Notes under the pieces: model-generated
What the model saw: only the letters and a program-made list of their open reading frames with translations
Databases searched by the model: none
Told to the model about the DNA's origin: nothing
Program-made: the position numbers and the translations under genes
Shown: positions 1-7,614 of the stretch, piece by piece
Layout of the letters: every line of letters starts with the position of its first letter
How positions within the stretch are numbered: position 1 is the stretch's first letter
Source of the DNA: UBA4719 sp035654835
GTDB taxonomy: Bacteria > Actinomycetota > Actinomycetes > Actinomycetales > Dermatophilaceae
Direction: 5' to 3'
NCBI GenBank assembly: GCA_035654835.1
Contig: DASRVZ010000145.1
Location: forward strand, 1 to 58,090
DNA length: 58,090 nucleotides

Positions 1-900
1 GCCCGCAAGATCAGCGGGCACCTACATACCGTCTAACCCGGCACGCCACGTTCTAGGCCGATTCTCCCGACTATCTCCGAACCGCATCTGCTCGCACCGC
101 TCCCGATGGCGGAACCTGATACTGCAGCGGCACAGGTCTGGACCGTGCACGCGAAGGTGCGTCCCGTAGGACTCGTCCGGTGGAGATCCGGGGGACCCCT
201 TATGAAGCACGCCCAGTGGACCTAGGTCTCGCCCGCAGGTACACCCAGGCGGGCCTGCTTGCGAAGCAGGTGCACTCGGCGCGCAACCGGTGAGATCCAC
301 CGAGTCACTGGCTGGCGCAATAGCATTGACCATTCACATGCACGAGGCTCTATGCACTCAGGAGATGCGCCCTCACATCGGCATGAGCGGTTGGGTCCCA
401 GTGCCGGTATTGAGGGCCGTGTTGGTACCGGTGGCGCGGAGGCCGGGCCAGGACATCCCGCAGCACCGCAGAGCTGATCGGCTTGTCTCGCGGACTGAGA
501 AACGGCGTCCACTACTTGACGCACGCCATTCACCTGCGGTTGCATCACTGCCACCATCCAGAGCGACCGAGAGACTTGGCTCGTTGACGTCGCAGCAACC
601 ACCCCACCGTGGGCCGGTGCTAATGCCAGGACCGATGAGGACCTGATGAAACTCGTGCACCCGCAGGAAGTCCGACGAACTCGTGAGCGGCTGTTCCGCC
701 GCCGCCACATAGACCTGGGCCGTTACCGCAGCGCCCTGTGTCGGCTCCCATAACGCCACATCGCCCCCAGCCATCCCGGCCACCGGAAGCCCCCGGGTCG
801 ACACAAGTGCGTGACCGAGGTGCCTGTGCACGTCACCGCCGTCGTCCCGATCTGCCTTGCGACGCCAAGAACTGACACGAACCTGAAGGAGAGCACGCCC
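1..900. other. Region without a recognisable gene (possible accessory-element end)
   Basis: All six frames contain open stretches, but none has a family signature I recognise. The longest, on the minus strand, runs antisense into the OsmC gene and looks like a shadow of it. A short plus-strand Arg-rich stretch near 646-750 could be a gene remnant but cannot be named. Low coding density here, together with the tRNA fragment at 2194, fits the end of an integrated element. I see no clear promoter apart from the ribosome binding site serving the gene at 901. Confidence 0.4.
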
Positions 901-1422
901 ATGACCATTGACACGACCACGACCAGCCCACTCGCCGCCATTCTGGACGCTACCGAGCTGGCCGTCCACGCCGACCCAACCGCCGCCGCAGCGGTGTTCA
1001 AAGCACGCGGTTCGAGCACCGGGCTGGTCACCACCACCATCGCTCTGGGCCGGCACACGATCCAGACCGACGAGCCCGCGACCCTCGGCGGCCAAGACGA
1101 CGCCCCAAACCCGGTCGAGTACGCCCTGGCCAGCCTGCTCTCCTGCCAAGCCGTCACCTACCGGTTCTGGGCCGTCAAGCTTGGCATCGAGGTCGAGGAC
1201 ATCGACATCTCGATCGAGGGCGACCTGGACGTGCGTGGGTTCTTCGGTCTCGACGAGCAGACCCGCGCCGGATTCGGTCAGGTCCGGGTGGCTGTTCAGG
1301 TCCGCGGCCCAGAGACGCCCCAGCGGTACGCCGAACTACAGGCAGCGGTCGACGCCCACTGCCCCGTGCTGGACTTGTTCACCAACCCCACAACGGTGCG
1401 CGCAACCCTCACAGTCGTCTGA
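901..1422 (+). CDS. OsmC family protein
   Basis: 173 residues. The OsmC/Ohr family reduces organic hydroperoxides in the cytoplasm using two cysteines. The expected pair is visible: Cys82 in the LLSCQAVTYRF helix and Cys154 in DAHCPVLDLF. Upstream in-frame codons exist (open from 811), but ATG 901 is preferred because AAGGAG lies about 10 nt before it. The gene stands alone in a poorly coding region next to a tRNA-fragment boundary, so it may be cargo of an integrated element. A second, shorter and only distantly similar OsmC protein lies at 41017. Substrate cannot be read from sequence. Confidence 0.85.
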   Translation: MTIDTTTTSPLAAILDATELAVHADPTAAAAVFKARGSSTGLVTTTIALGRHTIQTDEPATLGGQDDAPNPVEYALASLLSCQAVTYRFWAVKLGIEVEDIDISIEGDLDVRGFFGLDEQTRAGFGQVRVAVQVRGPETPQRYAELQAAVDAHCPVLDLFTNPTTVRATLTVV

Positions 1423-1686
1423 CCTCGGCAGAGGGTGCCACCCTCGCCAGGCCCGGCAAAGCGCCGGTGATGGGATCCGACCCGTCACCGGCGTCGGGGT
1501 CGGTCGTTGCGTCATAGTTGCGCGTGTGTCGGGCGGCGGTAGCGGTAGCCCTTGACAGGTGATCCGCGTCGAGGGATCGCGAAGACCACAAGCCGATCCT
1601 CACCCGTCATCGGCCGACCGCCATCACAAGTGCAGACGCATGCACCCATGGACGCGTCATAGTGGGCGAAATGACGCTCGCTGTAC

Positions 1687-1713
1687 CGGGTGCCACGGGA
1701 TTCGTGGCACCCG
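1687..1713. other. Perfect inverted repeat (hairpin)
   Basis: CGGGTGCCAC pairs with GTGGCACCCG across a 7-nt loop (GGGATTC), giving a 10-bp perfect stem. No T-tract follows on either strand, so a classical intrinsic terminator is unlikely. It lies 265 bp beyond the OsmC stop in non-coding DNA. Role unknown. Confidence 0.45.
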
Positions 1714-1801
1714 CGCGATGCGCTGTCATCAAGCATGAGGGGAAGTATTTCGCGGCCGTCACAGCGCCAGATGTCCGAGATCACAAGTAGGGCTCCCGCT
1801 G

Positions 1802-1912
1802 GATTGCAGCGATAGTGGCGAGCAGCAACGCATCGCCCTCGCCCGCCTGATCCTCAAGAGCCCGTCACTCATCCTTACCGACGAACCCACCTCGATCCAC
1901 CGGTCGGTTTGA
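1802..1912 (+). pseudogene. ABC transporter ATP-binding protein remnant
   Basis: Thirty-six codons followed by TGA encode a stretch with the ABC signature (SGEQQRIALARLILK) followed at normal spacing by the Walker B segment (SLILTDEPTS). This resembles LolD/MacB-type or antibiotic-efflux ATPases. The Walker A half is absent upstream and the D-loop/H-loop part is replaced by a stop, so only an internal piece of the gene survives. It is probably debris left by deletion or recombination in the accessory segment before the tRNA fragment. Identification rests on two adjacent motifs in one frame. Confidence 0.7.
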
Positions 1913-2193
1913 TCTCGCGAGCGGGTAGGTCAGTGGACGGCGGTCAGGCTGCTGGGTAGCGCTGTCGTCGTGCAGGATGGTGGGCATGATCGTTCGCCTT
2001 GCGTAGAGGTGGAGCTGGACAAACGGCCCGCGGCTTGTGGTCATGTGTTGCTCCCACTGTCGGCTCCAGTACACAGCCAGTACACAAAAAGACCGATGAC
2101 GGCACTAAATCACCGTTGCCCCCAACGACGATGCTTGAGCAATACCAACGGTTTACACGACTATCAACGACCACCAGCGACCCAGACAATGAC

Positions 2194-2237
2194 CTCGTAA
2201 TGAATAGGTCATCGGTTCGATTCCGATAGGCGGCTCC
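2194..2237 (+). other. 3' half of tRNA-Thr(CGU), likely att site
   Basis: From the anticodon loop (CTCGTAA, anticodon CGT at 2196-2198) onward the sequence is a normal tRNA-Thr: 3' anticodon strand TGAAT, variable loop, T-arm ATCGG-TTCGATT-CCGAT (2211-2227), and acceptor strand AGGCGGC (2228-2234). Upstream, the bases that should form the 5' anticodon strand (ATGAC) do not pair with TGAAT, and no D-arm or 5' acceptor strand (GCCGCCT) is present. Integrases commonly recombine in tRNA 3' halves and leave such a partial copy at one element end. It should therefore be non-functional as a tRNA. Confidence 0.8.
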
Positions 2238-2283
2238 GCGAAGAACCCCAGTTCAGAGACACTCTGACCTGGGGTTCTCGCGT
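2237..2283 (+). terminator. Hairpin terminator after the tRNA-Thr fragment
   Basis: AGAACCCCAG and CTGGGGTTCT pair as the outer stem, TCAGAG and CTCTGA as the inner stem, separated by one mismatch, with an ACA loop. The outer ends continue as CGCG/CGCG around one bulged A. The T-tract is weak. Its position directly after the tRNA 3' end fits the original terminator of the tRNA-Thr gene, carried with the att core. Confidence 0.6.
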
Positions 2284-2307
2284 TCACACTGGCTGCCTTC
2301 TCGCAGC

Positions 2308-2330
2308 CGATCAGGCTTCTTCGTGATGAC
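2308..2330. repeat. 23-bp direct repeat, copy 1
   Basis: This starts CGATCAGGCTTCTTCG and matches 3335-3357 in 22 of 23 positions (T/C difference at the 17th base). The two copies lie on either side of the truncated GGDEF gene in the same orientation. Confidence 0.6.
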
Positions 2331-2408
2331 CTCCCAAGACCTGTTCCTGTCCTCGCGTCGCGTGAAAGGACTGGATCCACGTCAGACCCTGATCACGGCA
2401 TCGCCAGG

Positions 2409-3083
2409 TCAGGTGCGGAGAACTGGTATCTGCCAGGGGATGGCGGTGCCAAGGATGGGTGCCTCTGCCAAGCTTGCCAGTTCCCCCGTGTCGGTGGTGA
2501 CACGGTTGCGACCGCCCTGCTTGCTCGCGTACATGAACCCGTCGGCGCGATCGATAAGGTCATCGGCGGTCTCGTCAGGGACGGCCATCGTGGCGCCGAC
2601 CGAGACGGTCACCCGTGCCTGGGCCTCGCCTTTTTGGATCCAAGAGTTCTCGGCCAGCATCCGCACCCGTTCGGCCGTGGCGTGTAGGCCGACTTGGTCC
2701 GTTCCCGGGAGAAGTGCCAGGAACTCCTCGCCGCCCCAGCGCACCGGGATGTCGCCGTGTCGCAGCCCGTTTGCCAGGGACTGGCCGACCATGCGCAGCA
2801 CCTCATCGCCGGTGCGGTGTCCGAAAGTGTCGTTGACGTTCTTGAAGTGGTCCGCGTCGATGTACAGCACGCCCAGCGTGGTTGTCCGTTCGGCGACCGC
2901 CTGCATCAGGGTCTGCAGGTGCAGCTCGCCGATGCGGCGCGCGGGCAGACCGGTCACCGGATCCAGCGAATCGTCCTTGCGGACCCGGCGCTGGCCCGAG
3001 TAGGGGTTGGACAGCCGGGAGGAGAACACCTCGACGGAGCCCACAATCGTTCCGTCCGGGCTCCGCAGGGCTTGGCCCCGCAC
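2409..3083 (-). CDS. GGDEF domain protein, N-terminally truncated
   Basis: About 224 residues from a GTG. The GGDEF domain (about 40-205) is complete: the DADHFKNVND segment, GGEEF at 117-121, and an inhibitory RxxD site (RHGD, 108-111) five residues before it. Diguanylate cyclases make c-di-GMP from two GTP. The first 35 residues match the end of a PAS domain plus linker. The preceding PAS residues (KQFYQGLG, ending near 3108) lie in another frame on the same strand, so a frameshift separates sensor and catalytic parts. No clear ribosome binding site precedes 3083. It may be a pseudogene or a truncated but active cyclase. Confidence 0.7.
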   Translation of the reverse strand: MRGQALRSPDGTIVGSVEVFSSRLSNPYSGQRRVRKDDSLDPVTGLPARRIGELHLQTLMQAVAERTTTLGVLYIDADHFKNVNDTFGHRTGDEVLRMVGQSLANGLRHGDIPVRWGGEEFLALLPGTDQVGLHATAERVRMLAENSWIQKGEAQARVTVSVGATMAVPDETADDLIDRADGFMYASKQGGRNRVTTDTGELASLAEAPILGTAIPWQIPVLRT

Positions 3084-3334
3084 CGTGGCCGGTACACGAT
3101 GCCCAAACCTTGGTAGAACTGCTTGTCCACTGCTGCTCCGCTCCGAAACGCCGACAGATTGTCTACGCCAAGACCTACCCCCGGATATGCGAGCGCTCTG
3201 GCAACTTCCCCGTAATCAGGGCGGCTTCGCAAAGCCCGACCCACCGGCGAACAACCTTGCCCACCGTCGAACGTGCGTGGTCAGCGTCCAACGTCCGTTG
3301 TCTCAAGGACGCGCTATCCACCGAATTCGGGTCA

Positions 3335-3357
3335 CGATCAGGCTTCTTCGCGATGAC
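3335..3357. repeat. 23-bp direct repeat, copy 2
   Basis: This matches 2308-2330 in 22 of 23 positions. It overlaps the 3' end of the small ORF at 3338-3556. On the minus strand both copies can be read to the same Glu-Glu-Ala-stop ending, so they may be two copies of one gene tail. Confidence 0.6.
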
Positions 3358-3556
3358 GCCCGAAATGACTCCTTGGCCCCTGTCGGCGAGGACCCCCTCG
3401 CCCTCCGGGTGAGGCTTGCAGCCGCTGTTCGAGAGCTCGTTCGCGCTCGTTGATCTGTATGGCCCAGTCGGCCATGGAGTCAAGAGAGTTCTGGAGCACG
3501 TCCCGAGGCAAGAGCTCGGCGTCATCGGCGCCGACCTCAGTGATCTCGGAGCTCAT
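3338..3556 (-). CDS. Small hypothetical protein (72 aa), uncertain
   Basis: ATG at 3556 is preceded by GAGGGAGG with about 6 nt spacing, a strong ribosome binding site. The first 48 residues are acidic and look genuine, with a predicted helix (NSLDSMADWAIQINERERALEQRLQ, read across about residues 23-48). The last 20 residues are Gly/Arg-rich, which suggests a frame change near 3400. No family recognised. It sits upstream of the truncated GGDEF gene on the same strand and may be the start of a decayed longer gene. Confidence 0.4.
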   Translation of the reverse strand: MSSEITEVGADDAELLPRDVLQNSLDSMADWAIQINERERALEQRLQASPGGRGGPRRQGPRSHFGRHREEA

Positions 3557-3633
3557 GCCTTGCCTCCCTCTTGGTCAGCGCCTGCGTGCATTCGGAGGCT
3601 ACTGGAGGGTTACCGACGACGGTTCTCCGAGGG

Positions 3634-4086
3634 TCAGGAACCGCCCATGACCATGGGTCCGCCCATGCCCTGCCAGGCGCCCATCCCGCCGGCGAGGTCG
3701 TAGAGGTGGGTGAAGCCAGCACCAGCCATCTGCTCCAGCGCTACGCCAGAACGGTTTCCGCTGCGACAGTAGATGGCGTAGGTGGCGTTCTTGTCGAGCG
3801 TGGTGATCCGGGTCGCGAAGTCAGCGGCCTCGATATCGATGTTCTGTGCCTGTGGCAGGTGGCCGCTGGCGTACTCGGCCGGGGTGCGCACGTCGAGCAC
3901 GATGGTGCCGGGTTTGGCTATGGCGGTTGAGAAGTCGCTGGCGGTCATGTGCTGACCGGTTGCCTGTGAGGCCGAGCTGCCGGTGGGCTCACTGGACGAG
4001 CAGGCGCTGACTCCTGTGATCGCACCAACGGCCATGGCGCCGGCTGCCATTCGGGCGGACCAGGATCGGGTGAGGTGCAGGTGCAT
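3634..4086 (-). CDS. Rhodanese-domain lipoprotein
   Basis: 150 residues from ATG 4086; the open frame extends upstream but this Met begins the signal peptide. Residues 1-28 are a lipoprotein signal with lipobox VSAC (Cys29), then a Ser/Thr-rich linker and one rhodanese domain (about 48-140). The sulfur-accepting Cys107 lies in the loop CRSGNRS, and LDVR (64-67) is the typical first-strand motif. It should act as an extracytoplasmic sulfurtransferase anchored to the membrane. It is third in the operon, 38 bp after the CoA-disulfide reductase stop. The Met/Gly-rich tail is unusual. Sulfur donor and acceptor unknown. Confidence 0.85.
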   Translation of the reverse strand: MHLHLTRSWSARMAAGAMAVGAITGVSACSSSEPTGSSASQATGQHMTASDFSTAIAKPGTIVLDVRTPAEYASGHLPQAQNIDIEAADFATRITTLDKNATYAIYCRSGNRSGVALEQMAGAGFTHLYDLAGGMGAWQGMGGPMVMGGS

Positions 4087-4124
4087 CGTGCTGGCTCCTG
4101 GTGGGAAGAATCGACGGGCGGGTA

Positions 4125-5861
4125 TCAGAGGTTCGGATGGACAGCTCGAAGGGTGAGCCATCCGCCGGAGAGGTTGCGGGCGTCAAACCCTTCACCGAGC
4201 AGCACCCGGGTGGCGAGGTAGGAGCGGACGCCGCTGGCGCAGTGCACGCTCGCCGTGCGTCCGGCCGCCGCGGTGCGGACCTCATTCAGTCGCTGTCTCA
4301 GCTCGAGGTGGGAGATGTTGAGGGCGCCTTCGAGGTGGCCCTCGGCGAACTCCGACGGCGATCGTACGTCCAGCACCAGGGTCGTTGCCATGGCGTGGTC
4401 CAGGTCCTGGGCCTGCCATTGCGGCATGGTTCCGTCGAGGACGTTCTGGGCAACGAATCCCAGCATGTTCACGGGGTCCTTGGCGGAGCCGTACGGCGGG
4501 GCGTAGGCGAGCTCCAGCTCGGCGAGGTCATCGGCCGTCATACCGGCCCGGATCGCCGTGGCGAGGATGTCGATGCGCTTGTCCACGCCCGCGCGGCCAA
4601 CCCCCTGGGCTCCGAGCAGGGTGCCATCGGGGGCGAAGCTGGCGACGAGGTGCACCTGTTCGGATCCGGGGTAGTAGCCGGCGTGGTCGCCGGGGTGGAT
4701 GTGCATCACCTCGTGGGCGATGCCAGCCCGGCGCAGGGTGGCCTGGTTGGCGCCGGTGGTTGCGGCGGTGAGGCCGAAGACGCGGACGATCGCGGTCCCC
4801 AGGACGGTGGCCTGGGGCGTGGTGCGGCGTCCGCAGATCGAGTCGGCTGCCCTGCGTCCCTGCCGGTTGGCCGGACCAGCCAGTGGCACCGGCATCCGTA
4901 TGCCGGTGATGGCCTGGGTGACCTCGACGGCGTCGCCGACGGCCCAGATGTGGGGGTCGGAGGTGTGCTGGTCGCCGTCGACCTGAATGGCGCCGGTCGG
5001 GCCCAGGTCTAGGCCTGCCTTGGCCGCCAGGGCGCTGGCGGGTCGTACGCCGACGTTGACGATGACCAGGTCGGCGGCCAGGGTGGCGCCGTCGGACAGG
5101 GTGACATTCACCGCGCCGGTCGAGCTGCCCTCGACTGACTCGTCGACCGGCGTGACGGTCTGCGCGGAAACGCCCAGACGAAGGTCGACCCCGTGTGCGG
5201 CGAGCTCGGTGGCCAGCAGTGGCGCGAGCTCGGCGTCCAGGGGTGGCAGGACATGGTCGGCCAGCTCGACGAGGTGGACGTCCAGGCCGCGGGCGGTCAG
5301 GGCCTCAACGGCCTCGAGACCGATGAAGCCGGCGCCGATGACGACGGCGCTGGGGGCTTGCCCGGTCTCGCCTCGCGTGTCCAACAGCTCTTCGATGCGT
5401 TGCCGCAGTCCGTCGACGTCGGGCACGGTGCGCAGGGTGTGTACGGCGGGGTGGTCCAGGCCCTCGATGGGCGGACGCACTCCGACGGCGCCGGGGGAGA
5501 GCAGCAGGGCGTCATACGGCAGGGTGTAGGTGTCCTCCCCGGCCGTGATGGTGACCTTCTGGGAGTGCTTGTCGATGCCGGTGACCCGGTGGCCGGTGCG
5601 CACGTCCAGGTTCAGGGACGTGGCCAGGGACGCGGGGGTGTGCAACAGGAGCGCATCTCGCTCGGCGATCTCGCCGGAGAGGTGGTAGGGCAGGCCGCAG
5701 TTGGCAAAGGAGACGTAGGCCCCTTGTTCGAGGACGACGATCTCGGCGTGCTCGTCCAGACGTCGGGCGCGGGCCGCGGCGCTCATGCCGCCAGCGACGC
5801 CTCCGACGATAACGATCCGCATGCCGCCGTCGGTGGGGGTGGGCCCAGTGGTCGAGGTCAT
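4125..5861 (-). CDS. CoA-disulfide reductase with C-terminal rhodanese domain
   Basis: 578 residues from ATG 5861, overlapping the preceding rhodanese stop as ATGA. The N-terminal part is a flavin disulfide reductase: FAD motif GGVAGG (20-25), single active Cys55 in SFANCGLPY, NAD(P)H motif VIGAGFIGLEA, and the second FAD motif WAVGDAVEV. The C-terminal 110 residues are a rhodanese domain with Cys541 in CASGVRS. Such fusions (CoADR-RHD) reduce CoA disulfide, CoA persulfide or polysulfide with NAD(P)H. With the two neighbouring rhodaneses this is a reactive-sulfur detoxification set. A preferred substrate cannot be told from sequence. Confidence 0.92.
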   Translation of the reverse strand: MTSTTGPTPTDGGMRIVIVGGVAGGMSAAARARRLDEHAEIVVLEQGAYVSFANCGLPYHLSGEIAERDALLLHTPASLATSLNLDVRTGHRVTGIDKHSQKVTITAGEDTYTLPYDALLLSPGAVGVRPPIEGLDHPAVHTLRTVPDVDGLRQRIEELLDTRGETGQAPSAVVIGAGFIGLEAVEALTARGLDVHLVELADHVLPPLDAELAPLLATELAAHGVDLRLGVSAQTVTPVDESVEGSSTGAVNVTLSDGATLAADLVIVNVGVRPASALAAKAGLDLGPTGAIQVDGDQHTSDPHIWAVGDAVEVTQAITGIRMPVPLAGPANRQGRRAADSICGRRTTPQATVLGTAIVRVFGLTAATTGANQATLRRAGIAHEVMHIHPGDHAGYYPGSEQVHLVASFAPDGTLLGAQGVGRAGVDKRIDILATAIRAGMTADDLAELELAYAPPYGSAKDPVNMLGFVAQNVLDGTMPQWQAQDLDHAMATTLVLDVRSPSEFAEGHLEGALNISHLELRQRLNEVRTAAAGRTASVHCASGVRSYLATRVLLGEGFDARNLSGGWLTLRAVHPNL

Positions 5862-6262
5862 CAGCGGATGGCCCCGCCGGCGCGCTGCCAGGCGCCCAGT
5901 CCGCCGGTCAGGCTCGCCGCATCGAACCCGAGCCCGCGCAGGTGCTTTGCTGCGGTGCGTGAGCGCATCCCGCTGGCACACATCACGACGATGGGTCGAC
6001 CCTGGTGAAGACGCCGTGGCGCCTGGTCAATGTTGCCGAGGGCGACGTGGAGGGCGCCGGGTGCATGCCCGGACTTCCATTCGCTGCTCTCTCGCACGTC
6101 CAGCAGGGTGGCCCCGTCGCGGACCAGGTCAAGAGCCTGTTCGGCCTTGACCTTCGAACCGAGGCGACCGTCGGCTGGCTGCCCGCCGAACAGCTGTCGC
6201 AGTCGCTCAAGGAGAGTGGGGGAGGTCGTGGGGGAGGATGAGGGTGTCAAGGTTTGCTCCAT
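5861..6262 (-). CDS. Rhodanese-like sulfurtransferase
   Basis: 133 residues, single cytoplasmic rhodanese domain (about 35-130) after a Ser/Thr-rich N-terminus. LDVRESSEW marks the first strand and Cys95 in CASGMRSR is the persulfide-forming residue. First gene of a three-gene minus-strand operon; its stop overlaps the next start (ATGA), implying translational coupling. A perfect CsoR/CstR-like operator lies 12 bp before its ATG, so transcription is probably derepressed by sulfane sulfur or by copper. Likely role: move sulfane sulfur from persulfides to the downstream CoA-disulfide reductase. Confidence 0.9.
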   Translation of the reverse strand: MEQTLTPSSSPTTSPTLLERLRQLFGGQPADGRLGSKVKAEQALDLVRDGATLLDVRESSEWKSGHAPGALHVALGNIDQAPRRLHQGRPIVVMCASGMRSRTAAKHLRGLGFDAASLTGGLGAWQRAGGAIR

Positions 6263-6274
6263 TCGTCACCTACA

Positions 6275-6294
6275 GTATACCCCGTGGGGTATAC
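6275..6294. promoter_or_regulatory. CsoR/CstR-family operator
   Basis: A perfect 20-bp inverted repeat, GTATACCCCGTGGGGTATAC (arms of 9 bp around GT), 12 bp upstream of the rhodanese ATG. CsoR and CstR repressors recognise A/T-flanked C-tract/G-tract palindromes of this kind, and CstR controls rhodanese/CoA-disulfide reductase operons in staphylococci. No CsoR-family gene is visible in this window, so the repressor would be encoded elsewhere. Confidence 0.75.
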
Positions 6295-6393
6295 GTTGGA
6301 TACCACGTGTCCTGGACCTGATGGCCGACGTGCAGGACCTGCACCTCGCCGGTGCCGCCGCAGCCGGCGGTGTCCACGGAGGCCCGGCAGTAG

Positions 6394-7614
6394 CTATGCG
6401 AGGTCGGCGAGCGGGACCGAGGGGTCCGCGAGGCGATCGAGGTTGACTGCTGTCTCGCTGCGGATGAGCGCCTTGATGCCGTCGCCCTGGTCCCAGACGT
6501 TGGCGTTCATCCCGGCCAGGACGCGCCCGTCCTTGAGCCAGAAGGCGAGGAACTCTCGTCCCGCCGCATCCCCGCGAACCACGACCTGGTCCCAGTCTGC
6601 GGCGAAGCCGTTGTACTCCATGCCGAGGTCGTACTGGTCGGAGTAGAAGTAGGGGAGCTTCGCGTATGCCGTGCCCTGGCCGAGCATGTTGCGCGCCGCG
6701 GTCTGGCCCTGGTTGAGGGCATTGGCCCAGTGCTCCATGCGAATTCGCTTCTGGTACTTGGGGTTCCACGTCGAGGCGACGTCGCCGGCAGCGAAGACGT
6801 CAGCGGCGCTGGTGCGCAGGAACTCGTCGACGGCGATGCCGTTCTCGACGTCCAGCCCGGCGTCCCTCGCCAGCTCGTCGCGCGGCGATGCGCCGACTCC
6901 CACGACAACCAGGTCGCCCTCGATGATCAAGCCGTCTGTCGTTCGAACGCCTTGTGCGGCAACGGTTCCCACAATCGCCGAGATCTGCGTGGACAGGTGA
7001 AGGTCGACCCCGTGCTCAGCGTGCAGATCGCGGTAGACGGCGCCGAGCTCCTGTCCCAGAACCCGCTCGAGCGGAACCGCATCAGGGGCCACGATCGCAA
7101 CCTCGGCGCCCAGCTCGCGGGCGGAGGCGGCAACCTCGGAGCCGATCCAGCCGGCACCGATGACCACCACACGGCTGGTTGTTCCGATCGCGGTGCGAAG
7201 AGCATCCGAGTCGCCCATGTCGCGCAGGTACCGCACCCCCGGAAGGTCCGCGCCCGGCAATGGAAGGCGCCGCGGGACAGCGCCCGTGGACAGGAGGAGC
7301 CGGCTGTACGGCATACGGCTGCCGTTCTTCATGGTCAGCTCGTGCATCGCGGGGTCGAACGATGCGACCTGTGTCCCGGTCAACAGCTCGATGTCGTTGT
7401 CAGCGTAGAAGCCCTCGTCGTGGACGTAGAGCTTGGCGGCAGGCTTCTCCCCGCGAAGGTATTCCTTGGACAGCAGGGGGCGCTCGTACGGGCGCTCGGT
7501 CTCCTCGCCGATCAGCACCACGCGGCCGTCGAAGCCCTCGATGCGCAGCGTCTCGGCCGCCTTGGCTCCGGCCAAGCTCGCGCCGACGATGACGAAGGTC
7601 TGTTCCGAAGCCAT
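6394..7614 (-). CDS. FAD-dependent oxidoreductase (ferredoxin reductase-like)
   Basis: 406 residues from ATG 7614, overlapping the folE stop as ATGA. The N-terminal FAD fold has VIVGASLAG (8-16), the middle NAD(P)-binding fold has VVVIGAGWIGSEVA, and DVFAAGDVA is the second FAD motif. A C-terminal domain of about 85 residues follows, as in rhodocoxin/putidaredoxin reductases and AIF-like proteins. No redox-active Cys pair is seen, so it passes electrons from NAD(P)H to a partner such as a ferredoxin rather than acting as a disulfide reductase. Co-transcription with a GTP cyclohydrolase is unusual. Partner and physiological role unknown. Confidence 0.85.
   Translation of the reverse strand: MASEQTFVIVGASLAGAKAAETLRIEGFDGRVVLIGEETERPYERPLLSKEYLRGEKPAAKLYVHDEGFYADNDIELLTGTQVASFDPAMHELTMKNGSRMPYSRLLLSTGAVPRRLPLPGADLPGVRYLRDMGDSDALRTAIGTTSRVVVIGAGWIGSEVAASARELGAEVAIVAPDAVPLERVLGQELGAVYRDLHAEHGVDLHLSTQISAIVGTVAAQGVRTTDGLIIEGDLVVVGVGASPRDELARDAGLDVENGIAVDEFLRTSAADVFAAGDVASTWNPKYQKRIRMEHWANALNQGQTAARNMLGQGTAYAKLPYFYSDQYDLGMEYNGFAADWDQVVVRGDAAGREFLAFWLKDGRVLAGMNANVWDQGDGIKALIRSETAVNLDRLADPSVPLADLA

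Larger units (their letters stand above)
1423..2193. other. Degenerate intergenic stretch with ABC-ATPase relic
   Basis: No intact gene is recognisable here. The stretch contains a perfect 10-bp stem hairpin at 1687-1713 and a plus-strand relic of an ABC ATPase at 1802-1912 (both listed separately). No integrase or recombinase motif was found in the 280 bp directly before the tRNA fragment. Confidence 0.5.

Noticed and set aside
373..1149. 258-aa minus-strand open frame over the OsmC gene
   Set aside because: It runs antisense to a gene with clear motifs and has no family signature; a high-GC shadow frame.
1900..2200. Integrase gene next to the att site
   Set aside because: No frame shows the R-H-R-Y pattern of tyrosine recombinases or a serine recombinase motif.
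2120..2237. Intact tRNA-Thr gene
   Set aside because: The 5' acceptor strand, D-arm and 5' anticodon strand are missing; bases before the anticodon loop do not pair with TGAAT.
2153..2380. 75-aa ORF across the tRNA fragment
   Set aside because: It includes the IGIEPMTYSLR stretch, a well-known false translation of tRNA sequence.
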